Assembly: GCA_017649605.1 (NCBI GenBank)
Contig: JAGCGL010000109.1
Location: forward strand, 1-39,701
Length of the DNA stretch: 39,701 nucleotides
Source of the DNA: Spirochaetia bacterium
GTDB lineage: Bacteria > Spirochaetota > Spirochaetia > CADAEX01
Direction of reading: 5' to 3'
Each line of letters begins with the position of its first letter. The first letter of the stretch is position 1. Shown piece by piece: positions 8,734 to 16,164 of this stretch. The notes beneath the pieces were generated by a model, which was not told the origin of the DNA, did not search any database, and worked only from the letters and a program-made list of their open reading frames with translations. Position numbers and translations under genes: made by a program.

Positions 8734-9963
8734 ATGAAGATTTGGATTAAATACCTGATCGGAGCCATAGTTGGAGCTGTGCTGGGCAACTGTTTCACCA
8801 GTTTCTTTGCAGATCCTGCGGTGATGGAGACCGGTACCAGAATTATCCTGGGTATCGGCAAATATACATTCTTCCCACTCATCCTGTTTGCTGTGGCTTT
8901 CTCTGTCTCCAAGCTGATGACAGAGCATCTTCTGTTCAAGGTCTTCTTCAAGGTTGTGCTGTTCACTGCACTTTCATCATTAGTTCTTACCTTGGTAGGC
9001 GGCGGGGCTGCCCTCCTGGTGTTCCAGGGGCGTATTCCTATAATCTCCGAAGGAGCTGTAAACTTAAGCCTCCCTACCCTGGCTCAGCATATAACCATGA
9101 TATTCCCGGATAATTTCTTTGCCATATTCACCGCCACCGGCAACTACCTTATGCCAATGCTGGTGCTGGCTATCCTGGTCGGAATAAACATGGATCCATC
9201 AAACCTTCATACCCGTCCTGTGATCCTTATATTCGATTCGGTTGCCAGAATTTTCTTTGATATAAACAGCCTTATCATAGAGTTCATGGCGCTGGGAATT
9301 GTATTCCTCTCGGCAACCATGACTGCATCGCTTATTGCAAACCAGCAGCTGGTGCTTTACAAATACCTGCTTATAACTGTGGGATGTGCCACACTGTTTG
9401 TAATATTCATCCTAATTCCTGCTGTAATGATACTCTGCTGCCGCAAAGGAAAGCCTTTCCAGTCGCTGTATGGGCTTCTGGCACCTGCAATGGCAGCTTT
9501 TTTCTCGGGCGATGTCTACTTCGGCGCCACCACCCTTATAAAGAGCTCCTTTGAGAACATAGGGGCCAAGCGGAAAATCGGGGCTCCTGTAATCGCATTC
9601 CTGACTGTATTCAGCAGGGGCGGCACTGCCATGGTATCGGCCGCATCCATCATAATAATCATCAAATCCTATACCGGAATCGAAATAACCTGGCAGGATT
9701 TCTTCCTGATCATGCTCCATACATTCCTGCTTTCGTTTATATTGGGAGCTGTCCCCGGCATGGGCACAGCAATATCAATAAACATGCTCTGCAGCGGCTA
9801 TGGACACGGCATTGAGAACGGCTACCTGATTATCCAGCCTGTGGCCGGCCTTCTTATCAGCTTCAGCGTACTGGTGGACATAACTGTAATGGGCTTCATA
9901 AGCACAGTCATTGCCCAGCAGACCGACCTGCGCAAGGAAATAAGTATAATCAAGTTCACCTGA
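8734..9963 (+). CDS. Dicarboxylate/amino acid:cation symporter (DAACS family)
   Basis: Inner-membrane sodium- or proton-coupled importer of C4-dicarboxylates or acidic amino acids. The 409-residue protein has about eight hydrophobic segments. Its hairpin and helix region (VIAFLTVFSRGGTAMVSAAS, GAVPGMGTAISINMLCSGYG, LIIQPVAGLLISFSVLVDIT) aligns with the transport core of GltP/DctA-type proteins. The usual NMDGT substrate motif is not recognisable, so this is a divergent subfamily and the substrate cannot be named. No Shine-Dalgarno precedes the ATG. It is the first of six tightly packed plus-strand genes; the next start lies one base after its stop (TGA-T-ATG). Confidence 0.85.
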   Translation: MKIWIKYLIGAIVGAVLGNCFTSFFADPAVMETGTRIILGIGKYTFFPLILFAVAFSVSKLMTEHLLFKVFFKVVLFTALSSLVLTLVGGGAALLVFQGRIPIISEGAVNLSLPTLAQHITMIFPDNFFAIFTATGNYLMPMLVLAILVGINMDPSNLHTRPVILIFDSVARIFFDINSLIIEFMALGIVFLSATMTASLIANQQLVLYKYLLITVGCATLFVIFILIPAVMILCCRKGKPFQSLYGLLAPAMAAFFSGDVYFGATTLIKSSFENIGAKRKIGAPVIAFLTVFSRGGTAMVSAASIIIIIKSYTGIEITWQDFFLIMLHTFLLSFILGAVPGMGTAISINMLCSGYGHGIENGYLIIQPVAGLLISFSVLVDITVMGFISTVIAQQTDLRKEISIIKFT

Positions 9964-9964
9964 T

Positions 9965-11491
9965 ATGGAAAAAGAAAACACTTCATTCTTAGACAAAGTC
10001 GCATTCATAGACACAAAGCTTGACGAGGTGCTTAAGAGCGCCTTCAAGACCGAGAAGAAATACAAGGCACGGCTCAAGAACATAGAGCCGCAGTACAGGG
10101 CCAGCGCCGTAAACCTGATGGACTACCTGGCATTCAGAAGCTTTGACATAGACAAGCTGCAGAAAAAGATGCAGAAGCTGGGCTTCTCTGACCTTTCGGA
10201 CATAAGCTCCCATGTGCGGCAGACTCTGATCTCGGTAAAAGGAATTGCAGACATGGTGCTGGGGAAAAGTCCTAAGTACGAGGATGAGGAGTATATAACT
10301 GCCCGGAAAAGCCAGAAGCTGCTGGAGACCAACTGCGATGCCCTCTTCGGCATCAAGCCGGAGAAACGGGGAACACGGATCATGGTCACCATGCCGTCAC
10401 AGGCTGCAGAAGATATAAAGCTTATAGAGTCGATGCTGGATGCAGGAATGGACTGTGCCCGGATAAACTGCGCCCACGATACCCCCGAGGTATGGGAAGC
10501 TATAATCAAGAATATCCACACTGCAAAAAAGTCCATGGAAAAGGAATGTTCCATAGTGATGGATATCGCGGGGCCTAAAATCCGTACCGGAAGCCTTGCC
10601 GGCGACCCTATTATGGTAAAAGAGGGGGACACTCTGGTTCTGACCCGGAATCTGGTGCCTGGCGAAGGAAGAAAAGAGGATAAGAGCGCCCACATCGGCT
10701 GTACCTTGGAGAATGTGTTCCAGTGCGCCAAACCTGGAAACCGCATCTACTACGACGACGGCAAGATAGAGGGCAACATAGAGAAAGTGACCCCCGACGA
10801 GATTGAGGTGCGGATAACAAATGCAAAATCATCAGGCAGCAAGATCAAGGAGGACAAGGGGCTCAATTTCCCCGACACCAAGCTTAACTGCCAGGGCTTT
10901 ACCCCGAAGGACAAGGAGCATCTGGCCATCATAGCCAAGAACCAGAAGAAATGGAAAATCGAGGCACTCAACCTCTCCTTTGTCAATAATCCAGCAGAGC
11001 TGGACATGATGATAAAAGAGATAAAGAAGCTGGGACTCAAGACTGGAATAATCATAAAAATTGAGACAGAGCAGGCCTTCGAGCACCTGCCTGGCATTAT
11101 TCTTTCGGCCATGCAGATCTACCCTGCCGGTATAATGCTGGCCCGTGGCGACCTGGCTATAGAGACTGGCTGGAAAAACTTTGCCACTATCCAGGAGGAG
11201 ATAATCCGTATAACAGCCGCCGCCCATCTGCCCCTTGTCTGGGCAACCCAGGTGCTGGAGACACTGGCCAAGGACGGGGTGCCTACCAGAGCCGAGATTA
11301 CCGATGCGGCGCTGTCGGAGCGTTCCTCCTGTGTCATGCTGAACAAGGGCAAATATATTGTAATGGCTATCCGCATGCTGGATAAGATTGTCCGCCGCAT
11401 GGAGAAGTTCCGCACCAAGAGCGAGAACGTGCTGCCTAAACTGGACGGGGCCGAGAAGCTGATGCTCTCCCACAGGAAATATGATATCTAA
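9965..11491 (+). CDS. pyk: Pyruvate kinase, alternative type with N-terminal extension
   Basis: Converts phosphoenolpyruvate + ADP to pyruvate + ATP. In the 508-residue protein, residues 1-130 form a helical extension (NLMDYLAFRSFDIDKLQKKM) absent from classic pyruvate kinases. The catalytic barrel then shows ARINCAHD (165-172), VMDIAGPKIRTG (198-209), IIIKIETEQAF, MLARGDLAIE and WATQVLETL...PTRAEITDAAL. The usual SGETA motif is replaced by VMLNKGKYIVMAI, and the C-terminal allosteric domain is missing. These are traits of a known alternative pyruvate kinase family rather than damage. The start follows the symporter stop by one base, and the 3' end overlaps the next gene by 11 nt. Confidence 0.9.
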   Translation: MEKENTSFLDKVAFIDTKLDEVLKSAFKTEKKYKARLKNIEPQYRASAVNLMDYLAFRSFDIDKLQKKMQKLGFSDLSDISSHVRQTLISVKGIADMVLGKSPKYEDEEYITARKSQKLLETNCDALFGIKPEKRGTRIMVTMPSQAAEDIKLIESMLDAGMDCARINCAHDTPEVWEAIIKNIHTAKKSMEKECSIVMDIAGPKIRTGSLAGDPIMVKEGDTLVLTRNLVPGEGRKEDKSAHIGCTLENVFQCAKPGNRIYYDDGKIEGNIEKVTPDEIEVRITNAKSSGSKIKEDKGLNFPDTKLNCQGFTPKDKEHLAIIAKNQKKWKIEALNLSFVNNPAELDMMIKEIKKLGLKTGIIIKIETEQAFEHLPGIILSAMQIYPAGIMLARGDLAIETGWKNFATIQEEIIRITAAAHLPLVWATQVLETLAKDGVPTRAEITDAALSERSSCVMLNKGKYIVMAIRMLDKIVRRMEKFRTKSENVLPKLDGAEKLMLSHRKYDI

Positions 11492-12140
11492 AAAAGTAAT
11501 CAACTTCTTAAAATCTGTTGCCCTGCCTGTTTTTCTCTACCTGTTCCTCTTCAACCCTCTATATTCCAAGCAGGATCAGAACATAAACATAACTGCAGGA
11601 TATGCCCTTTTCTCAATCCTTATGACATCCTTAGAGCTGGCAACAGCTATTTTAATAATGACAAAGGTCAATGGGATACCTTTAAGAGAGACCGGCTTTT
11701 TCTCCTTTTCGTACAAGACCCTGCTCAATCTTATTCCCGGGCTTATTATAATATGGGCCATCTACCTGGCAGGAATCCTTGTTGTTTTCCTTCTGACAGG
11801 CTCCTCCGATGATCCTGGACTGATAACTATAGAGCTCCACGCCCCCATCTGGCTGCTGGCAATTATGGTGCTGGGAATAGGTTACAGCGAGGAATTCTTC
11901 TTCAGGATCTTCCTGGTGGAGACCATGGGATCGGTGCTGGGGAAAAAAGCTGCCATAATTATAAGCGCCCTCTTCTTTGCCCTTGGGCATCTGTATCAGG
12001 GATACCTGGCTGTCGCAATCATATTTTTCCTGGGGCTTGGCTTCCAGTGGCTCTATGCAAGATATAAGAGCATCCATGTCAATGCCATTGTCCACGCCTT
12101 GTATGATGCGATATCAATTCTTATCAAGGGGATTGTATAA
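11481..12140 (+). CDS. CPBP family intramembrane glutamic/metallo-endopeptidase
   Basis: Multi-pass membrane protease of the CAAX-protease/bacteriocin-processing (CPBP) family. The 219-residue protein has about six or seven hydrophobic helices and the three motifs: SEEFFFRIFL (EExxxR), FALGHLYQG (FxxxH) and VNAIVHALYDA (HxxxD/N). Family roles include protein prenyl-tail processing in eukaryotes and bacteriocin maturation or self-immunity in some bacteria; its substrate here is unknown. The start overlaps pyk by 11 nt, with AGGAAAT as ribosome binding site, so the two are coupled. The next gene starts 2 nt after its stop. Confidence 0.88.
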   Translation: MISKKVINFLKSVALPVFLYLFLFNPLYSKQDQNINITAGYALFSILMTSLELATAILIMTKVNGIPLRETGFFSFSYKTLLNLIPGLIIIWAIYLAGILVVFLLTGSSDDPGLITIELHAPIWLLAIMVLGIGYSEEFFFRIFLVETMGSVLGKKAAIIISALFFALGHLYQGYLAVAIIFFLGLGFQWLYARYKSIHVNAIVHALYDAISILIKGIV

Positions 12141-12142
12141 TT

Positions 12143-13069
12143 ATGCTGCAGTCGTTTACAACTGTTTTCCAGCAGATAGTCATTCTGTTCATCATGATAG
12201 GTGTAGGCTATGTCTGCTCGAAGCGGGGCTTCCTCTCCCCCCTGACAATAAAGGAACTGTCCAAGTTCATCATTTACATTGTCACCCCATGTATTGTCGT
12301 GGAGTCGTTTCACCGCCCCTTTGACAGCTCCATGCTCGGGAATATTGGAATAGCCTGTGCCGCCGCAATTGGAGCCCACATCCTCAACATCATACTTTCC
12401 AGAGTTTTTATTCACGACAAGGATCAGAGCAGACAGGTGGTGTACCAGTTTGCCACCATATTCAGCAACTGCGGCTTCATGGGGCTCCCTCTCCAGTATG
12501 CAATCCTGGGATCCGACGGTGTCTTCTACGGCGCTGTTTTCATAGCTGTATTCAATGTGTTCACCTGGACCTACGGCTTTACCCTTATGGGGAGCCATGG
12601 GCAGAAGATAAAGCTTAAGGAGATATTGCTGAACCCTGGAGTGCTGGGAGTTACGGCAGGTCTAATCATATTTATCACCTCCTTCCAGATACCCCATGTC
12701 ATCCTGGTTCCTATAAAAGGTTTTGCGGCATTGAACACACCGATTCCTATGGTGGTGGTAGGCTATTATCTTTCCCAGATAACTTCGCTCAAGGTGCTTA
12801 AGGATAAGAATCTGGTCATAGCAGAAGCTATAAAACTGCTGGCCGCTCCCCTTCTGGCTATGGTGCTGTTCTATCTGGCCGGAATCCGGGGACTGCTCCT
12901 GGTATCGCTGGTAATCTCTGCATCAGCCCCGTCGGCTGCCAACACTGTCATGTTCTCGGTCCTCTTCAACCGGGACACAAAGCTGGCAGTTACACTGGTG
13001 TCCGTATCAGTGTTGATATCCCTTTTCACCATGCCGCTGGTAATCTCGCTGGCAATGGCGGCCGCTTAG
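12143..13069 (+). CDS. AEC (auxin efflux carrier-like) family transporter
   Basis: Predicted inner-membrane permease; bacterial members move organic acids such as malate or malonate. The 308-residue protein has about ten hydrophobic segments in two halves. The second half ends with SASAPSAANTVMFSVLFN and LVSVSVLISLFTMPLVISLA, typical of the family (substrate-proximal AP.A......A pattern). It follows the CPBP gene by 2 nt, with no clear ribosome binding site next to its ATG (an AAGGGG lies about 12 nt away), so coupling is likely. Together with the symporter at 8734, the operon carries two candidate organic acid transporters beside pyruvate kinase. Confidence 0.85.
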   Translation: MLQSFTTVFQQIVILFIMIGVGYVCSKRGFLSPLTIKELSKFIIYIVTPCIVVESFHRPFDSSMLGNIGIACAAAIGAHILNIILSRVFIHDKDQSRQVVYQFATIFSNCGFMGLPLQYAILGSDGVFYGAVFIAVFNVFTWTYGFTLMGSHGQKIKLKEILLNPGVLGVTAGLIIFITSFQIPHVILVPIKGFAALNTPIPMVVVGYYLSQITSLKVLKDKNLVIAEAIKLLAAPLLAMVLFYLAGIRGLLLVSLVISASAPSAANTVMFSVLFNRDTKLAVTLVSVSVLISLFTMPLVISLAMAAA

Positions 13070-13076
13070 AGGTGCT

Positions 13077-14063
13077 ATGAAATTTATCACTGCTGCAACT
13101 GTACAGAAAGACGACGAAGGAAAAAGGGCCGACCGCATTTTCCGCATTGTCCTTGGAAAGATGCCCTTAAGCCGCATCTACAAAGAGATCCGCAGCGGTT
13201 TTTTAAGGATAAACGGCAAGAAGACTAAAGAGGATGCCAAAGTATCAGCCGGTGACACAGTGGATGTAGCCCAGATTCTCATGGAGTTCGCTGAACCACA
13301 GGAACATAGGAAAAGTGCTCACACAGTGAACAAAGAGGTCTTTAAAAAGAGGATTGTATTCGAGGATGACGGCATTCTTGTCATAAACAAGAAGAAGGGA
13401 GAGCTGGTCCATTCCGACGGATCATCAAAACGGTTCACACCCCTCGACCAGCTGGTGAAGGAATATCTGGACGGAGAGACTGCCGCCTCCATCTCATTCT
13501 CCCCCGGTCCGCTCCACAGGCTGGACAGGAACACATCGGGAATAATCGCATTCGGAAAGAGTGCCGAAGGAGCCAGAGAATTCTCCAGCGCCCTGCAGAA
13601 CCGCGAGACCAGAAAGTGCTACATAGCACTGCTGGACGGCAAGCTGACAGAGAGGGTCTGCTGGGAGGATCACCTGATTAGGGATGAGAAGACAACCACA
13701 TCCTTTGTTGCAAAGGATGGAAAAGGTGACCTTGCCATAACTAGAGCCACCCCTGTCCTTATCTCAGATGGCAAGACCCTGGCACAGGTGGAGATCAAGA
13801 CAGGGCGCACCCACCAGATACGGTGCCAGGCCAGCTTCCACCGCCACCCTCTTACCGGCGATGCTAAATATCTCGGAAGCCATAACGAATCTGGTTACTA
13901 CCTCCACTCATGCTGCATCATAGCTGGGGACAGAGCTATAACAGGGGCGCCGGGCCAAGAGTTCATATCGGCTGTGGCCACCCTGATGGGATGCCCAGAA
14001 GAAGAGGTAAAAAAGGGTGTTGATCAGATTATCTCTTCCTTTGCAGGAGAAAATTCAGTATAA
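13077..14063 (+). CDS. RluA-family pseudouridine synthase (RluC/RluD-like)
   Basis: Isomerises specific uridines in RNA, probably 23S rRNA, to pseudouridine. The 328-residue protein has an N-terminal S4 RNA-binding domain (about residues 18-70; LSRIYKEIRSGFLRINGKK), followed by the catalytic domain with HRLDRNTSGI (Asp150 is the nucleophile), LAQVEIKTGRTHQIRCQ and HPLTGDAKY. Ribosome binding site GAGGT lies 4 nt before the ATG, 7 nt after the AEC transporter stop. The S4 plus HRLDRNTSG arrangement matches RluC/RluD more than TruC; the exact site cannot be named. Confidence 0.92.
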   Translation: MKFITAATVQKDDEGKRADRIFRIVLGKMPLSRIYKEIRSGFLRINGKKTKEDAKVSAGDTVDVAQILMEFAEPQEHRKSAHTVNKEVFKKRIVFEDDGILVINKKKGELVHSDGSSKRFTPLDQLVKEYLDGETAASISFSPGPLHRLDRNTSGIIAFGKSAEGAREFSSALQNRETRKCYIALLDGKLTERVCWEDHLIRDEKTTTSFVAKDGKGDLAITRATPVLISDGKTLAQVEIKTGRTHQIRCQASFHRHPLTGDAKYLGSHNESGYYLHSCCIIAGDRAITGAPGQEFISAVATLMGCPEEEVKKGVDQIISSFAGENSV

Positions 14064-14071
14064 TACAAAAT

Positions 14072-14935
14072 ATGCAGATACCTTATTGCATCAGAAAACT
14101 GTTTGGAATCAAAGTTTACGCACTGGTGGGCCGCAGCGGCACCGGAAAAAGCTACCGGGCACGGCTTATTGCAGAAAAACACGGCATAAACCTGATCATA
14201 GATGACGGCCTGCTGATAAAAGGCGACAACATCATTGCAGGAAAATCGGCAAAAAGCGAGAAAGTGTATCTGACAGCTATAAAGACAGCCCTGTTCGACA
14301 CTGTGGAGCACCGAACCGAGGTGCGGAACAAGCTTAAGGAAGAGGAATTCACCAAGATTCTCCTTATCGGCACATCGGAAGCTATGGTGCAGAAGATTGC
14401 AACCCGGCTCCACCTTCCAAAACCCAGCAAAATCATCAAAATTGAGGATATAGTCACCGAGGATGAGATAAACCAGGCACTGAAGGAAAGAGCTACCGGC
14501 AAGCATGTAATTCCTATCCCTCAGGTGGAGGTGGAGAAAGATTTCACCGATATCTTCTCGGGATACATCAACAGCACTATCGAGAAAGGAAAGGGACTGT
14601 TCAAACGGAAGAAAAAAATATTGAACACTGTGGTTCACCCCACCTATGCCCCAGGGGAGCATCCGGGACGTGTCACCATCTCAAAGGCTGCCCTTATCCA
14701 GCTGGTAATCCACTGTGTCGACGAGTTCGACTCCAGCATCAAGATCAAGAAGATCAAGATCCATTCCGAATCTTCGGGAGCCTACAAGATCAAGCTTTTC
14801 CTTATGGCATCATACAAGACACAGCTTTCTGGAAAATTCCACGAGCTGCAGCAGTATATTTCACAGCATCTCACACGTTTTACAGGTATTCAGATAAAAG
14901 AAGTCAACCTTGAGATTGAGAATCTGAAGGAGTGA
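14072..14935 (+). CDS. P-loop ATPase fused to an Asp23/Gls24-like domain
   Basis: A 287-residue soluble protein of unknown role. Residues 20-27 are a Walker A P-loop (GRSGTGKS), and LIIDD (41-45) is a possible Walker B. ILLIGTSEAMVQKIA (about 95-110) looks like a nucleotide-domain strand and helix. The last ~95 residues (VTISKAALIQLVIHCVDEF... to FTGIQIKEVNLEIENL) follow the Asp23/alkaline-shock-like pattern, where the TG.....VNV.I tail is typical. Asp23-like proteins are usually stand-alone. No ribosome binding site is present; TATAAT at 14059-14064 (overlapping the upstream stop) lies 7 nt before the ATG. Its 3' end overlaps the convergent pcnB by 32 nt. Confidence 0.8.
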   Translation: MQIPYCIRKLFGIKVYALVGRSGTGKSYRARLIAEKHGINLIIDDGLLIKGDNIIAGKSAKSEKVYLTAIKTALFDTVEHRTEVRNKLKEEEFTKILLIGTSEAMVQKIATRLHLPKPSKIIKIEDIVTEDEINQALKERATGKHVIPIPQVEVEKDFTDIFSGYINSTIEKGKGLFKRKKKILNTVVHPTYAPGEHPGRVTISKAALIQLVIHCVDEFDSSIKIKKIKIHSESSGAYKIKLFLMASYKTQLSGKFHELQQYISQHLTRFTGIQIKEVNLEIENLKE

Positions 14936-16058
14936 CCCGCTTAGGCTTCCGCCGACGCTTCCTCTTAGGCTTATCATCGCCATCCCCTTCCTGATCTGTT
15001 TTTTCAGGCTGGTTACGCCTATATCTAAGCTTGAAACCATTCTTGGACATAACATTTCTTATAGCTTCCAAAAGGGCTACATTTGGAGGAATCACCGGCC
15101 TAAGGAAAGTCTTCAGGCTCTCCATGACCTCGCTTATAGTCTGGTTAGCCACATCATCATAGAAGATAACAACCTCAAGATAATCGGTTATAAGGGGCTC
15201 CAACAGGGTACTGGATTTGGACAGATCAAGCTTGTTCTCCTTTTTTGCCTTGTCGAATTTCTCCATAGTGTCGTAGAACAGGCTCTTCTTCTGGATCTCA
15301 TAGACCCCGGGCAGAATATAGCGCAGGATGTTAAGGCGGGCAAGTTTGCGGAAAACCTCGGTGGTGTTGTCCATCTTCATTATCTTGAAAAGCTCCTCGG
15401 TAAGACGGGAGCTGGATACTGTCACAATCCTGTGGGCATTGAAGATGATGAAAAGCTTTAAGAGCAGCGGGATATCTCCATTTATCATGACAGAGAACTT
15501 GACAGCCCTGATAAGGCGCACCGGATCTTCCTGGAATATTATACGGAGCGGAATGATAGGCCTTACAATCCGTTTCAAGAGATCCCTGAAGCCGCCGATA
15601 AAGTCGATGACCTGCTCGGTCTTTGGAGAGTAATAGAGGGCGTTTATGGAGAAATCGCGCCGCCACACATCTTCCTTCATGGTGCCGAAACAGTTGTTGT
15701 CCCCTGTGACAGAGTTGGCTGCCCTGAATGTGGAGATCTCGTATATAGTGCCGCCCATAAGGACATGGACCAGCAGAAAACGGCGTCCTATGATCCTGGC
15801 GTTGCGGAAAAGCTTCTTAATCTGGCGTGGGTATGCGTCGGTGACAATATCAAAGTCCTTGGGCTTGCGGCCTATGATCATATCGCGGACAGCACCGCCC
15901 ACAATATATGCCTCATATCCTGCGTTCCTCAGGCGGTCGCAGATAAAGAGGGCGTTATGGTCAATATCCTCTTTGCGTATATGATGTTCGTGCTTCTCGT
16001 AAAACTCGGCCAGCTTAACAGCCTTGCCTCTGGTGTTCTTATAATATCTGACTATCAT
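14904..16058 (-). CDS. pcnB: Poly(A) polymerase / tRNA nucleotidyltransferase family protein (PcnB-like)
   Basis: Adds nucleotides to RNA 3' ends. The 384-residue protein has the class II nucleotidyltransferase head: YIVGGAVRDMIIGRKPKDFD (51-70, catalytic carboxylates Asp68 and Asp70), the RRFLLVHV...EISTFR segment, WRRDFSINALYY and EDPVRLIRAVKF. The wording of these motifs and the strongly basic C-terminal tail (KPKRKRRRKPKR) match PcnB poly(A) polymerases. Both tRNAs in this window lack an encoded CCA, so a CCA-adding enzyme must exist in the genome, and a CCA-adding role for this one cannot be excluded. There is no Shine-Dalgarno. It converges on, and overlaps, the preceding gene by 32 nt. 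Confidence 0.9.
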   Translation of the reverse strand: MIVRYYKNTRGKAVKLAEFYEKHEHHIRKEDIDHNALFICDRLRNAGYEAYIVGGAVRDMIIGRKPKDFDIVTDAYPRQIKKLFRNARIIGRRFLLVHVLMGGTIYEISTFRAANSVTGDNNCFGTMKEDVWRRDFSINALYYSPKTEQVIDFIGGFRDLLKRIVRPIIPLRIIFQEDPVRLIRAVKFSVMINGDIPLLLKLFIIFNAHRIVTVSSSRLTEELFKIMKMDNTTEVFRKLARLNILRYILPGVYEIQKKSLFYDTMEKFDKAKKENKLDLSKSSTLLEPLITDYLEVVIFYDDVANQTISEVMESLKTFLRPVIPPNVALLEAIRNVMSKNGFKLRYRRNQPEKTDQEGDGDDKPKRKRRRKPKRVTPSDSQSQG

Positions 16059-16066
16059 CCGCGGTA

Positions 16067-16110
16067 ATTATTTCATAATAAACAGATTTAGTAAATAAAA
16101 TTATTACTAA
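16067..16110 (-). promoter_or_regulatory. Candidate pcnB promoter with inverted repeat over the -35
   Basis: On the minus strand TTTACT (16095-16090), 17-nt spacer, AATAAT (16072-16067), then 8 nt to the pcnB ATG. A 7-bp inverted repeat, TTAGTAA (16088-16094) and TTACTAA (16104-16110), overlaps the -35 and could be an operator for pcnB or the divergent typA. Both are modest matches in AT-rich DNA. Confidence 0.35.
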
Positions 16111-16164
16111 TCTTCTTGTTTTAATCAAAAGTATGATATATCTTTTTCACGGCAGGAAAAGAGA

